Positions 24,742 to 38,665 of a stretch of DNA of 64,000 nucleotides are shown piece by piece. Every line of letters begins with the position of its first letter. The stretch's first letter is position 1. This stretch comes from Paragonimus skrjabini miyazakii (taxonomy: Eukaryota > Platyhelminthes > Trematoda > Plagiorchiida > Troglotrematidae), in contig JTDE01000965.1 of the NCBI GenBank assembly GCA_014338405.1, positions 91,632 through 155,631 of the forward strand, written 5' to 3'. Position numbers and translations under genes: made by a program. Below the pieces are notes generated by a model. It was given only the letters and a program-made list of their open reading frames with translations. It searched no databases and was not told where the DNA came from.

Positions 24742-25989
24742 CAGCTTACCACAGGAATTCCAAGTTGCCTACGGTTTTTTCTATTTGTTCTGGCTCATCA
24801 TCTAGTCGTATCCTTCTGGTTCGAATTCATATATCCTATTCCACTGGAATGTCACTCGTGAAATGGCATGCTAAACGCAACTTTTTGTTGACTGAGGATT
24901 GGCGTTATCGTTCGTTCTGTGGGTTGGAGCATAGTTCTCGCATGTTAGGCATAAAAGTACACTATGAAGAAGATCGCCGTGATAAGTGACATCGGGTAAA
25001 GGCCATAAAAAGCAATAGTGTTACTTTTGCATGTTGCAATGATGTCGGTAAATAAGAGAGAACTGATACTGTTTCTTATGTACACACAGAGGCCTCTTTT
25101 CTTGCTGTAAAAATAATTTCTTCGTCACAATATGAAACTTTGTTCACCTGTGACTTTTTAATTTATAGTTTCTTGGATTTTGAAATTCATTTCACACATG
25201 AACGTGCAATAATTAGGTAACCACACTGTTAAGCGAACTAAGAAAACTTATATACCTCACGTACACAATAATTACCAAAAAAAATAATTCAGATTTGCAC
25301 AAATTTAGTCAACTAAAATGTCAAAGGAAAGCAATTACAGTTGTCAGACTACTGTCAAAATATGCCAGTTTGAAGGAATCGTTGTCACTTTCTTCATAAC
25401 TTCAGTCTACTTACAGTTTCAAGTAGTCATGTTTGAACTTTTATTTACCCGGAATCCGAGCAAAACTTCCAGTCATCTTGCCCAATCTTATTGTTATTGT
25501 GTTGTATTAAGACGGTAAGCATAATCTAAACGTACCTAGCCACTGCAAATTAGAACTGAAGGCAGTATATTGATGTTCTGCAGAACATAAATCTTTCTAA
25601 GGGATAACGGTTAGTTTGAACTTGAAGTAGTGTGTAAAGTTAATACGCGATTCTATAGACATTACAGACTAATCTAAATGTCATTAATCTAAATATATTT
25701 TCATGATTGTAAAAATCTTCTGTATAATTTAGCACTCCGTATACGTTTCGATTTCCAAAAGTGACTTGATACTTCATCACTGCCCTTGTGAATACAAGTT
25801 GGACACAATCAAACTGCCACACCTAAACACCGAGACACAATCTTTCGTGAATAATGCTCAGGTTCCCAGACAGTGTAGGAAGAAAGCACATCACTTTCGC
25901 AAAATTCAGTCAATAACCATATAATTAGGAGTTTTCAGCCAAGACCGAATCACTTAGCTAATTTAGTCTGTGGATCAGCCGTATTGATT
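24742..25989. other. Gene-free stretch
   Basis: A 74-codon open frame (24765-24989, plus) and a 66-codon one (25318-25518) show no domain. Nothing else is seen. Confidence 0.4.
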
Positions 25990-26250
25990 ACTAAAGTTTG
26001 ACTGGTGCAACTGGCACACTTTAGGGCTGAGAGCGACCTTCACATTCAGATAGACTTTTCGGGTGACCCTACTGCAAAATCGGGCACTGGATTTGAGGTT
26101 AGCTCTTGATGGATTTGAACTCAGACTCATGTTCCCACAAAGCAGCCGTAATGACCACTGCAATGTCAACCTCACATTAGGCATGACCGAATTACCAAGC
26201 TTAAACGTTCGGCAACTTTCTTCCGTAAGTGATGCTTAGCCTGATAGTGG
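25990..26250 (-). repeat. tRNA-headed short repeat, minus copy, diverged
   Basis: GGATTTGAACT at 26111-26121 is a B box on the minus strand. Further right, CCTCACATTAGGCATGACCG (about 26170-26189) matches the family border CCTCACATTAGGCACGACCG at 9.27 kb. The marker around GAAAAGAAGC is degraded here. Confidence 0.6.
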
Positions 26251-29200
26251 TCTCTAGAAGAAGTATAAAACCCGTACCATCAACACTAACTGATGTAAAA
26301 GAGCGTAGAATTCTTCCGACAAGGTGACAGCCCGAAACTGATTCGACTTTGTTGTCCATCTGTTGGGTAATTTTCTTTAGTGAAGAAGATATGCAACTTT
26401 GATTAGCTCCATTTGAACATCACAGACACTTGATCACAGGTCTTTCTTTTTAAAAAACATTGAATCAGTCCATTTAAAATTACAATACACTCAAAGTTCC
26501 TCCTCATTACGTCACATCAGTAGTGCACGTTACCGTCCTGGATGGGTTTTGATTTCCGATCCGAATGTTCTTGTGGTGATGATATTTACTATTGTGCCGT
26601 AAACTTTACATTAGACGCACTGAAGTATCTAACCGCTCGGTCACGTTCAATTGCAATCTCAGTTGCTGGCTGGTATGTGGATATCTACTACGGAAAAGCT
26701 CTGGCAAGAGCAAAACTCATCTAGTGCTATTCTTCACAAAAATTTCTGCCTGATAAGTCTACGTGAATGGTAGGCCGCGATCTGTAGTCGGTACTGTGAA
26801 ATTCGTGTTAGATAAACACTTCCTTTATTCTATTGGTGCCAGTAATAACCAGGTAACGTTAGTTGCCTTAGATAGTTAAGTGAAACAAATGATCTTTGCA
26901 ACCATTGACTTCCCAGTTTCCAATAGAAATTATGTGTGGTTAAACTGTACAGGTTAACTCCTACGGTTTTAGCCTTTTTTGTCTAGGTTAAGCACGATGT
27001 CCAGGGTCGTTAAAATGATCCCACGTTTCTCGATTATTTATTCTTGCTCAGCTTATAATTTGCACTTCCTTATGCAAACCCTAATGACCTCTCTCCGGTC
27101 AAGCTGACAGTCATACTTGGTCACATTTCCCTACTAAACGTCGGCTAGCTTATAGTCACTACTATCTCTAGTTCAGCTTGTACTCACCAGTTTTAAGCCG
27201 CGTTGGTTAAACGAAATATAGTATGATACGTTGGGTGGATAGGCGTGTCGCTGATACACTCATAACTGGTAGACCATGACGTCATAGACTGATAACGGCA
27301 CGTGAGCAAAAACCCCTATGCTTATGGTAACTTAACCGTGATTTTTCAAGGGCGCGGCATTTCTCCAGTTTTATCGCGTGCGCCCTATAATTAGCATGGT
27401 CATCGTCTAACTCACGTCTTACTATCCATGTGTATCGCGTTTGTTGTCGCTTTCCCATCATGAGACACAGTCATGCACACAGTGATGTATCACCGAACGC
27501 TAATCAGAAAGCTTACACCGTGGCTAACATAAGGACTGCTACTCGGTCGTTCGCGTGACGACATCAATGCTCAGCACGAGTGGTCGACCACGTGACCGGT
27601 GGGCCGTCCACAAAACAGACGTTTCGGGTGGGAATGGATAGGTCAACGGATTATTACAGGGAGCTCACTTTGATGATGCAAATGAACATATTTCTAAATT
27701 ATCTAGAATACTGGGTGTCATTGGCTAAATCTTATTGTTAGTAGCTTGGGCTCTAACCTGCCAAGTCATTAACGTCAAAAATGTGTCTATTATCATGAAT
27801 AACCGGTGGGTCTGGACGTATTGGATTGACCACAGCCTAAAACGGATTAGTGCTGTCGAGTTTTGGTCGAGTGCTGAAAGGGGCCAAAACGAGAGCGTAC
27901 CAAAAGCACATGTTGAATCCCCAACTGTGATAACAGTAGTGCCATCAATTGTCTTAAACCATACTTGAATACTTCATTTTCTACTGGTAAAATGAGTATG
28001 TTAACCACTTCTGCATTGGGATGGCACATCAGTTATTCGTCCCGGTACAGCTAAAAGTTTGGCTGTAATTACCTATGAGCAATAACAAGGTTGTCCGCTC
28101 GTCACAAGGCCATACACAGAAATTGTTCAAATTGACTTCATTCAATAAGTCAAGAGGTAAAGAAAAACAAAACCAAGTAAGTTTTCACACTTCAACCAGA
28201 AATATTTAATACAGACTAACGAAGACTATTTTTCTTGTGGTTTACTTTTAAGAAACAGGAGATATTTTCTTGCAATCCGTTCTTTTCTGGACCCTAATCA
28301 TTCTGACATTTGTTGAGTGTTCGATAATGCCAATCTCAGTCTCATCAACCAGGATAATTTATTGATTCCTTTTCATCGTTTGTACTTACCTCTGTTCGAA
28401 TGAAGCGCCTGGTGTTTCCCACAAATGCGAATAGCCCACAGGCAGAAATGCACGAGTAATTAAAGGGAGGAAAATCGGGAAATAGACTATATAATGTTAA
28501 AACCGTATACACATTTGTGTGTTTGTGTGTACGTATGTATATATCTTTGTGACTATACAAAGAGTTGTTGATAGAATTAGGCAGACAGGTTAAGCGAGCA
28601 ATTATATGTGGTGTCTACTTTCCTATGGTACGCCCACCACTCCAAGACTTCTGTGAAGAAAGTATCAAACTCAGGGAACAGAAATGAATTCTTCTCGTTG
28701 GGAACTATGCTATGTCTTCTCCAGTAAAATAAAGCAAAATGTATGCGAAATGAAGGATAGGAATATCGTTCACTATATTCGTCTACTGTTTTGTCCCCTA
28801 TCCTGTTGTTCTGTTGAGTTTTGGCGAGGTTGTTCTTGTGTTTGTGTCTGTGTGTGGGTGGGTGCGTACGTATCAGTATGTATGCATAGTTGACGAGGTT
28901 TCTTGTATGACTGTTGAGAAATTTGACAACGACTAAGATTGAACAAGTCTCTTCTGAATGAAATGGTACATCGATTTTTAGGTTGGTCTATTCGATATAC
29001 TTTATCTAACGTCCTTGCCAGATGTATTTTATGGATGCAAGTCTTTTAGTACGGAGAAAGGTCGGTGTGTAGATAACTTTCCAAAAAATTTATCCCTCAA
29101 GAATTTGGAGATAAAGGTGGAAAGTTTTTCAAGGCAGTCTTTTATCAATAAATCTACGAAGATCTTCCTAATTCGAACTCTCTATCATCTCTGAAATTTC

Positions 29201-32200
29201 ACGGAAACTAATTCGAATTCCATACATGCTATTATTAAAAAGTATTCGTTGAATCTATTGATTAAGAAAGTACAATGTTATGAGTTGTAAACAGGATGTT
29301 AAGAACGACCAAACGTGATACTACAGATAGGCGGGTGTATTTTGAAATTGTTTGCTTAATTTAATTTCTCAGTTCCACTAATAATAAATCATAGAATGTG
29401 TTCGTACTTTTCATAATGTTGCTCTACACATTATGGTTCTGTTTACTGCTTACCGTCTCTGGGATAAAAATCTGATCAACTTTTCTGTCAGGATATGTGG
29501 TACTTGATATCTAAAATACCATGAAAGCTAAACAGGCACATGGAATCAAAACATTCTAGCTAAAGAATTGGAACGGCTAAAAAAATACCGTAGACGGAAA
29601 GAAGGATAGTTAACAGGCTGCATAAACGAAATCAACATGTGGTTCAACCAGTGCATCTTACAGTTAGTAAACATTTTACATAGCTAACCTCTAACGGAAC
29701 CGGAAATGTGACAGCAGCACTCGATTCCTCTTAAAACTTATGGATTGTTGGTGATTGGTTCACATTGCTCTAGGTGGATACAAAGCTGACTAGTTCATAT
29801 AATTTTCATGGACACAGTAGGGAAATGAGAATGGAACTGTGCTTCGAAAGTTGAACAAACAGTTCAGCATAGAGAGTCCCCGTAGCTGTTAAAACCCAAA
29901 AGTTGAACGTAGTTGGGACCGGACACTTTCACACATAATATTAAAATCATGATTGGTAGAATCTCAGCCGAGGTATCAGTGTATGCAGTAAAAAATGCTA
30001 TAAACCTGCAATGGGCTTCAGTAATATACTGCGAAACTGTGCACACAGTTTTTCTAGCATTTAATTTGCAGATCTCGTAACCTTTGGTGCTTCATAATTC
30101 AGCATACGATTGACGAAATATTAAAGAGCACAACTTACAACATTCAGACTAGGCATTACTTACGACAGTACGACCTCAGCCACAGGGGTGTAAAATACGA
30201 CCGCACGCATACACGGACGCACACACCTATGTCTTACCGAGCACTTTCAAGCATGCACATAACATGATTACCGCTCACTGGGTCCATCGATATATCGTCT
30301 GATCCATACACTTCAGCTACAAGAGGGTGGATCACAGTCTACAGAGGGCCGGTGGCATTGATGCACGCGTGAAAACAGCGCACTAGCCTGTCGCGAGAGG
30401 CGCTCACCATTGGTCGGACTTTCTGTGGATTTAGAGTAGTTGGTAAAAGGAGGGGATGGGTCTCCGCAAGATGCTTCTGCAAACCCAGACATGAATTGTA
30501 AAACACGAATTCCGTTGCAGGTAACAGTCGAAGCTAATTAAAAAATAAATACAAAAGTGTGCTCTTTTGTGATACAATGATTCGCCTAGAACACTACTTT
30601 ACACTTCGTATAAAGAAGTGCTCCAGAGTTAAATATGTCTATCTGGTGTACAGTACGGCCACATGTTCCCATTAAAGATTACCCAACCTGACAAAAGGAA
30701 CTTCTCATCCTGCGACTTACACACAGTTTCTCGTGCATTGCAGCGAGGTGCTCTGGACGTAAGGCGGACTCACCTAAGACATCTTGCAAATATGTTGTCT
30801 ACACAGAGAAAAACCTGCCCTCCCGATGTATAAGCATGCAGGTGACAACCAGTGATTATGTCAGTGCCTTGCCGCAAACGTTTCGCTGTTCGTTCTCCTG
30901 AAAACGTCGGTTCTGAAGTGCTCTTGTCCGACCCTGATGGTTCATTGTTGTAATCTGATTACTGATATGTCTGTTGGCATGACCTGACGATCTTAGCACA
31001 GTTTGTGGGGCAACAACTACAAAACCATGATATCCGTAGGGAAAAATCAATTTTATGGACCCCATTTCTCCCGATGAAGTTCAGGTTTGAACAGTAGTCC
31101 AAAATGCTACCTCACGTGAGAATTCCCAAAGGTGGCCCACATTGAAACGATCAGTGTTTCGCGATATTCGGGAGTTTACTTCTTGAGAAATAAGTGTTGG
31201 CTGTAAATAACAATAAATAAATGCCAACAGAGCGGAACGGTGAGGGATTGTAATCAGTAATAGGCGATTTAAGCTAAAGGATTACTTCTCAGCTAACATG
31301 AACAGGACAGTTGAGTTAGCGTACAAATTGAACTTCATACGTTTAGCCAGAAGAACTGAAAGACCCAATGCATGCAAGTTAATGCAAAGTAGTAACGTGG
31401 AAGTGTTACAGACTGTTCGCCGCGATGAAAGGCTTAATTGAGGGAAGAGGCTTGTGCCCACAAACACACGAACGCCCAAGAAACAGCCGCCACTTAATAT
31501 GGCGACTGAATGGAGAAAAGCCAGGTGCGAAAAGACAATATGTTCCTGTCAGTTTGACGACAAACTTTACCGGCTGCTTTGACCGGTCGCCGTGTTATAG
31601 TCTTCCCAGTAATGAAAATATGCTATAGATTGCGACATCCCAATGGATCAAAATTCAGCTAGCAATCAACTTACACGATGTGCAACACAGTAATGCCTGT
31701 CCCATTGCCATATTTGTGTTACAGGCGTCAACAGTGTAGTGGTTATTGTGCAAAGTTCGTCACACTTGAGTTTGCTTAGTACTTGCGATAAAATAAATTG
31801 CCACTATTTGGTGAAACGAAACCCACCGTTCACAATGGTGATGAGTCCAAAGAAACAATCACCCAACATTGGTTAACTGACAAAGAGGCGATAAGTATTC
31901 ACCAAAGAGATATCGATAACTAAGACGATGGAGGAAACTGTATTTTGTGTACTTAAGCCAATGTGGTTGAGTAACTAAGAGAGCACTCGCACAACAAAAC
32001 GTGAACGGACAATAGTAAATAGCTACTCATAAAAGTGGATAGTGCTTATCGCTGAGGTCTTAAAGTGTATGTGACATTTCTTGAATATTTACAGAGAGAT
32101 GTAAACCTTTACTTACATGTATTCAGAAGTATATGGTGCCTGAAAATACCTTGTCTTGCAAATTTGATATTGTCTAATCAAAACGAAATGGTGGCGTTTA

Positions 32201-32495
32201 CAAATTCGCCTGTTCTAACTATTTTGTATGAAAGGGTTCAGTCACAAAATAGTAAACGACTCACGGGACTCAAAAAGACCAATAGGATTAGGCCAGTTCT
32301 TAAAACAGATTCATTTGTCACTCATAACATCTCTCTAATCCATCCATTCGCCGTTTCAAACAACGGCTTCGTAATAAATCTGCTTTAGAACTACTACCAT
32401 CATAGTCAGTGGATTCCGTCACGTTGAACACAAGCGCTTGTTTTTTCACACTTAACAAAAGACGTGCCTGATTAGCTCAGCCCGATCATTTCTGT
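26251..32495. other. Gene-free stretch
   Basis: No exon recognised. GT-rich simple sequence lies at about 28510-28545 and 28831-28885. CpG-richer patches occur at about 27330-27640 and 30190-30440 with no gene. Open frames are 60-77 codons, often overlapping on both strands; a 107-codon frame at 32065-32388 begins with GTG and has no domain. Confidence 0.4.
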
Positions 32496-32745
32496 CCTCT
32501 GAGTGAACACCACCGACACCTGATCGCAGCAGTCGCATTCACATGAGCCTGGATAAACGCTAGACCTGGGATGCACTCTTATTACGGATAAACGGTAGTG
32601 CACATCCTTATCCGAACAGGAATTTGCACTCCGAACGAGGATTTGAACCTCGACTCTCGTGTTTGTGAGAACAATGTGTTAACCACACAGTCAGTGACCC
32701 AACAGTGGGAAGGACCAAACGCTCAGTCGCAACCATGTGTGAATA
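32496..32745 (-). repeat. tRNA-headed short repeat with perfect T-arm, minus copy
   Basis: On the minus strand GGTTCAAATCC (32649-32639) is a perfect B box inside a five-pair stem CGAGG/CCTCG. An A-box-like TGACTGTGTGG lies at 32693-32683. The acceptor ends do not pair, so it is a tRNA-derived repeat head and not a tRNA gene. The sequence CTGATCGCAGCAGTCGCATT (32520-32539) matches the family tail module. An 81-codon open frame across it is not a gene. Confidence 0.65.
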
Positions 32746-32829
32746 GTGTTGGCTTACCAGCTCATTTCGAATGGATGACAACCAGAATCGGTCTGTTCAA
32801 TCAAGCTGATAACTCCGTGCCCAGGACTT

Positions 32830-34015
32830 CTCAATTAGTTTGAAGGTTACATTATTTCAAATTTAACATCAATCATAGTTATTGTTTAATGTGACATAAT
32901 CCACATTCCCGAAATTCTATTAAAATGTTTCTAATCTATCAAAATCCCTCAGCTTCATTATTCAAATGATGTGCATAATTTTTATCCCGTTGTTTAAGTT
33001 AAGCTTTACAACATGGTAAGTGCAATCCATTCGCATAACGTGTCGATTGAAAGGTAACTTCACCTTGTACCAGGAGTGTACAATAATCCGTAACATACAA
33101 CCAATGCTGGCAGACTACAGACGCATATTGGATTTGGTCATTGCGATCCAATGTAGCAACCGGCATATTCACTTGTCAAACTGACATGAATCAAGTGTCG
33201 GCTAGCACGAGGCATTTCTCTACGCACCCACAACACTAAATCACTGCTATTTCCTGGCCGCTCATATGTGCACACAACCGTCTTCAGCCCTTCACTCTAG
33301 CAAAGCATTCAGTATCACGTAAATATATGTGCAGAAAATGAACTCAGTTTACAGTCACCCACATAGTGTCATGACCTTTGTGATGTGAGGAGGGTTCTAA
33401 AGCTTTGTGCTTGAGGTAAATGCTACTAGACCATTAGTGCACTATTTTACAACAGAATCTTCATAGCTACCTATTTAGATTTCACATAGCTCACTTAGCT
33501 ACACATTGTTATTCGAATATAAGTGTCGCCTTGTTTGGTAATCCGATCTTTTGCGCTTGACTTTAATTAATCATCGGGAAATCAGTACTTGCAACATAAG
33601 TGTTGACTCTCAGATCAACTCAGTCACCGCGAGTGGGGTCTGAAAAATAATCCGGGTATAGGATTTCTTAGGCTGCAAACTCACGAAAGACATCCATTAA
33701 TACTCCAGCCGTGTAAACCGGTGAACTTCTGTGAGGAACTGAGCCATCGATGATTCAGGTTCTTTTTAGTTTTCATATTATCAAACCGTTCAGTTAATGC
33801 GGAAGGCCGATGTCATAGGTTCGTGTGGTGATTATTTTGTGTATCCTATAATCAGTAAAGAGGACACCACAACATCATAAAAAATAGCGTACAGGCTCTT
33901 GCAAGTGTTGAGATGTGCCCTGAACTCCTTGAGTCTCAGAAGGTTATTGTGTTTCTGTTGTTCAGTTTGTTCCTTCGTCCATGAATCGTAGTATTCAATT
34001 CATGTCTCAATCTCA
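32830..34015. other. Gene-free stretch
   Basis: No recognisable gene or strong repeat. Confidence 0.4.
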
Positions 34016-34022
34016 GTGACTG

Positions 34023-34225
34023 ATGGCCACCTACAATGATCCCGGTTGGTCTGCGTCCACCAACACTTTCTTTGAAACGTTAGAAGTGTTTTCGTCTTAT
34101 TTTCATCAGTCATTTGCTACCACTGGGCCCTGAGAGAGCTGAAATTGAGGTCCAGTTATTCTTTTCGAAAGGGCTGTCTGAAGTGTCTATACAATTGCGA
34201 AAGCTACGACCAAGAGTGAAAGAAT
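34023..34225 (+). pseudogene. Possible retroelement Gag-like remnant with one frameshift
   Basis: An ATG at 34023 opens a frame reading to a TGA just after TTGP (about 34131). The +1 frame continues smoothly from there as ERAEIEVQLFFSKGLSEVSI, then QLRKLRPRVKEY and a stop. Together the parts make about 68 residues with a helical, charged character like Gag proteins of LTR retroelements. The switch near 34128-34132 (in GGGCCCTGAG) looks like a one-base frameshift. The identity is a guess from composition; no protease or polymerase is seen next to it. Confidence 0.25.
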
Positions 34226-36549
34226 ATTAATTAATTTCCCTTAAACTCCTGCCCAAATTGTTTGCTACCTCACACACACACGCCCACGTCGATCCTATTT
34301 TACAGTAGGTGCCTTAGGATTCTTCGAAAGTCGGTTGTATTGACAGGCTAGATCCTGACATACCTTCGAAACTCAGCAGTTAACCGCCTGACCTAAGAAT
34401 GCGAACGATGTCCCGCCTTGAAAATTTTCATCAGGTGTTGCTGGATCTCCTACGGAATGATTCTGTTGGGCGACACAAACCTCGTGGACAATTTGAGGCT
34501 TCATTTCGGTGTTTTCTTCAATGGCCACAAAGTAATCCAGCGACGCCCGGATGCATAGTAGTAAACTTCAAATTCCGTGGGTTCGTAGGTCCACAGTGGC
34601 AGCAGTTTGATATTTCAATATAACCTGAATCAGAGTCAGGATGATAGCTTTCGGAACCGTTTGCTGAAATGCAACACAATTTTGAGAAATGATGAAAAGC
34701 ATTAAAACTTACTCCACGGAATCCCACTGCTAAGAACTAATGCAAAACATAAAATCCCTCTATAATGTGCACGGCAAAACAACGGATGAAAATTTCTTCC
34801 AGTAGAACAGTCTATGTATATTGTCAAAGTCCAGTTTGAAATGGTTTGTATTACTCCGTCTCTGAGGCAGAAAGTTTTGCGGGACTTTCTGATTTCGCTT
34901 CTGAATATAAAATTTCAGTAAAACAAGCAACAGTTATGGTGAAGTTTCTTTGGTGAGATTAGATAACTTTTAAGTTGCCACATACAAAGACACCTGGAGA
35001 GGTTTAGTAACAGACGTCAAATTGTAGTCACCATAACACGTAGGACAACGTGATCTGTAAAGCTAACAGAATAGACTGAGTGCGGTACGTCTGGCTCGAT
35101 CCCACAATAATTGTTTACTTGAATAAAAATGCATCATTAGGAACTGGTACGATGAGTAACAAAAGTTGGGAACAAAATCAGTAATGGAGAGACGATTGCG
35201 TGGTGTACACATCGGAGTCAGTGATGAGTGAAGCAGAGATTGAGATAGCCATCCAACCCAACTAGACTGAATACTATCTCTAATATCAATTCATACGAGT
35301 CTCTGTGTGGTTCACAGGTGCTAGCCGAATTGTGAAGGTTGTTATTCTATCAAGTTTGCAAGTGGCTTCGCTGTTCAGACGGATCTCAAGCAATTTATCT
35401 TTAAGTATTTTAGTTCCTCTTTAATTCCGAAGAAATTATAGTCTGCTCAGTAAATATGATAGTGACACGAACAGCAGTCTATATTGAGAGCTTACATTAG
35501 GAGATGCGAGTAGCAAAACTACATTTCAGTACTCCGTGATAAGTTTCGATTTCACAGAACTATCCGACTAACGTGAGTTGCCTTTAGCCTTAACTATACG
35601 CCACGGTCCGTGTAAAATCTTCCGTTTGCATAGAGAGAGAGAGGCAAAAAATGTAACACCTAAATTCGGATCTGCTTCAACGTTGTAACACTGTATGGGA
35701 GGTGGCTGAACAAACTTGTGTTGGACACAATATAACTCATTTTATTTCTCCACTGGAGGGTCAGAGTTTTCTTCCGGTTCGTGAACTCAACAACCGTTGA
35801 CCGGTGACCCTGTCTTAGTGTTGCTAACACCAACCTTGTCACGGACATGACAACCACGGTATTCCCGTTCAGGTGTTATGTCACTCAATTGCGTCACGTT
35901 TAGGTGTTCGATCAGTGTTGCACAGCCATAGCAACTAACTATAGGCGTGCTATTTGAGACTCGGTTACCGGAATGAATCACGACTAGACCTCACGAACGT
36001 TGACCGAGGGTGATATTAGCTTGGATCACACAATGTGAGGAACATCAAAGGCAGATGACCAGGGCCCGAGGGCATGGGCAGAATTCCAAACAGCCATTGC
36101 AACAAAGTTGGACGTAACACAGCCGAGGCCAAACTACATGTTCAATTTCTTGTCCGTTGGAGACAACTCAGGTGGCTAGAATAAACATTTTGAGAGAGAG
36201 AGTTTTTGTCAAATTAACCCCATTAGTTAACTTGGCATGAGGTGTGGTTTATGCAAACTAGTTATCAGATATGATTAAACACAGCTTAAATAATGTGTAC
36301 AGGCGGTACATGGTCACAAGCAAACTAAATGGTCCGGCCATTAAGATGAAAACACAGCCGTGGTCATCCTCCTACCCATCAACAGTTATATGCAACAGAA
36401 ACAGTCTGTGACCTTATGAGATTCTCAGGTGAGGTAATTCATATGCACACTAGCAAAATGCACCTGTAAATTAGCGTGTACTGGATGTCACCAGGAAAAC
36501 TAACAGACAAATAACAGCTAAATACATCATATTTACAAAGCAAAAATGG
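34226..36549. other. Gene-free stretch up to the assembly gap
   Basis: It contains a short CA run at about 34264-34282 and GA runs near 35632-35642 and 36190-36202. A CpG-richer block at about 35750-36180 may be an unclassified repeat. No exon recognised. Confidence 0.4.
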
Positions 36550-36649
36550 NNNNNNNNNNNNNNNNNNNNNNNNNNNNNNNNNNNNNNNNNNNNNNNNNNN
36601 NNNNNNNNNNNNNNNNNNNNNNNNNNNNNNNNNNNNNNNNNNNNNNNNN
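36550..36649. other. Assembly gap of 100 N
   Basis: Exactly 100 N, the usual placeholder for a gap of unknown length. Distances across it are not reliable. Confidence 0.99.
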
Positions 36650-38530
36650 TTTCTTGATCACTTCGCTCTGCATATCAGGTGACGAATTGACAAGCATATT
36701 TTACTCAGTGTGATTAGTATTGGTGCATCTGAATGTGGGAACTTACGGATAAGTCAGAATTTCAGATTAAAATACTGTTCGTACGGAAATTCAATCTTAA
36801 TGGAAATTTTTAATGATGTCAGATGGTAAAGTCATCGGAAATCATTATACTTGCGATACAAGTGATTACCTGTCTCCTTAACAAGAGGTAATTTTGGACA
36901 AAGGTCACTAGCTCAAACATGGTCATAAATTATCTCGTTTTGACTGCATATATCTTTGATGTGATTTTAACTCACGTTCAGTAGGTGATATCTAATGATG
37001 TGTAACATTTAAATCGCACAATGAAACACTGGCGGCTCAAATAATCCATGCTGACAATCGTCATTCAGTACCTGGATTTTCAGCTGGCAAAATCTGATTG
37101 GGCGGGAAATGCAAGTAACAAAACTCTATCAGAAATGCAATAAAGTAAGTTGAACTATCTAACGTGAACTTTATATTTCGCCCACTCCTGTTCTTTTTAT
37201 GCGTGCATATCCACGATTTATCCACCAGGTTCTCCTGATCCCCACTCAGGGTTGTGTGTATACAATATCCTCTTTTTGTCACTGGAATCAAACCACTGTT
37301 GTATCCGTTATGCAGACTCAATATTTTCAAATGAAACAATAATTGTGGTACCAACTCTTTACGACATTGACCCAATCTGGTGGAAAGTGAACTGACTGTT
37401 GGAACATGCATGTGATCAAAACAACTTCAAGCCTACCATTATTTCGTAGATTGAAATTTCGCGGTTGTTGGATTTGCAGTCTCCGATGCACTGATAAGGG
37501 ACGTATAGGATAATAGCTGTTTTTGATAACTCACCTTCAAGCAGGTGCAAACATATACCATGACGATTGATTCTGATGTCGAATGCACTCATTTCAGGGA
37601 AACAGGACAAGGGGACAATGCTTTTGCAATGATATGACTATTTGTGCACATTCACTCGTCAATCCGGATTGAATAGCCACCGATCCGATTGACTTTACAC
37701 CACTGTGGGATTGGCGACTGACAATAATCTTTCGGTAACTCACTAACATATCAGTTGATCTGATCTCAGTACCATAACCAATGTACGGTGGTCACACATT
37801 GACTACTTTCATATCGTGAGCGTCCACTTTCTGCCTGCCTTCTGTTTTCCTGGTGCGGTCTCACTTTGAAAGAGCTCACTGCCCAAGTTCGATTCCAAAG
37901 TAACAAACATAAGCGAACTATCCAATAAAGCCTTTTTAAGCAATCTAATTGTTAATCATGTTACCATTCACAAAATCGTGACATTTCTACATTAGGAAGC
38001 CGATGACAAAACATTCCCTGCCAAACATTTTTTCTCATAGGCTATCTAATTATAAGAGGGTTTCGTGCATCGTTTCCTTTACTTTGGACAGGACAACATT
38101 TCTCATCACTCATGATTCTTTCACATACTTACGGAGTGAGCTATATATCAGGCAGATTTGTAATTGACAAGTCATGATGAATTATTGAAGGTGTCAAATA
38201 TCACAAAGAGCTTCCCTTTTCTCGTCTACCTCCTGCTGTCTCACGCATGTTGTTGTTCGATCGGCCAGGTGTTCACGGTTAATCGGGAGGTTTCATCAAA
38301 AGATAGACCGAAGTGAGCTAAAGAAAGAGAATAACATTACAATTCGTAACGGAAAACACTCGGTCGTTAATAGCCAACTCAAAGCCAACGTGCTCGTAAT
38401 AAGTAACACCACAGTGTAACTTTGATCGTCACTTATTCTCCAAAAAAAGGATCGAATCAATGGGATGGAAAGTTATTGTCTGTCGAAAAAACAAACTGCG
38501 AAATGCAACATAACGAACAAGCTTGTCTTC
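36650..38530. other. Gene-free stretch right of the gap
   Basis: A 116-codon open frame on the minus strand (37061-37411) is the longest here and shows no domain. No splice-linked partner was seen. Confidence 0.4.
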
Positions 38531-38534
38531 ATTT

Positions 38535-38665
38535 AGTATAAACTGAACATCATTCGTACATGATCGCAATTGTCACGTTTCCATGGACTTCACAGTCGCC
38601 CTCTTCCGAAAAGAAGCACTAAACCCAAGTTTCACTCTTATTAAAGCTCGCCATCTATTCACATT
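38535..38665 (-). repeat. Partial tRNA-headed repeat (tail part)
   Basis: TGATCGCAATTGTCACG and CCGAAAAGAAGCACTAAACC followed by CAAGTTTCACTC match the tail and marker sequences of the 9.5 kb copy. The tRNA-like head is missing. A 64-codon open frame covers it and is not a gene. Confidence 0.6.

Noticed and set aside
32065..32388. 107-codon plus-strand open frame
   Set aside because: Starts with GTG, no domain, no supporting context.
32600..32720. Possible true tRNA gene on the minus strand
   Set aside because: T-arm and boxes are good but the acceptor ends do not pair, and the flanks match the dispersed repeat family.
37061..37411. 116-codon minus-strand open frame
   Set aside because: No recognisable domain or splice partner; length is within chance expectation for 64 kb.
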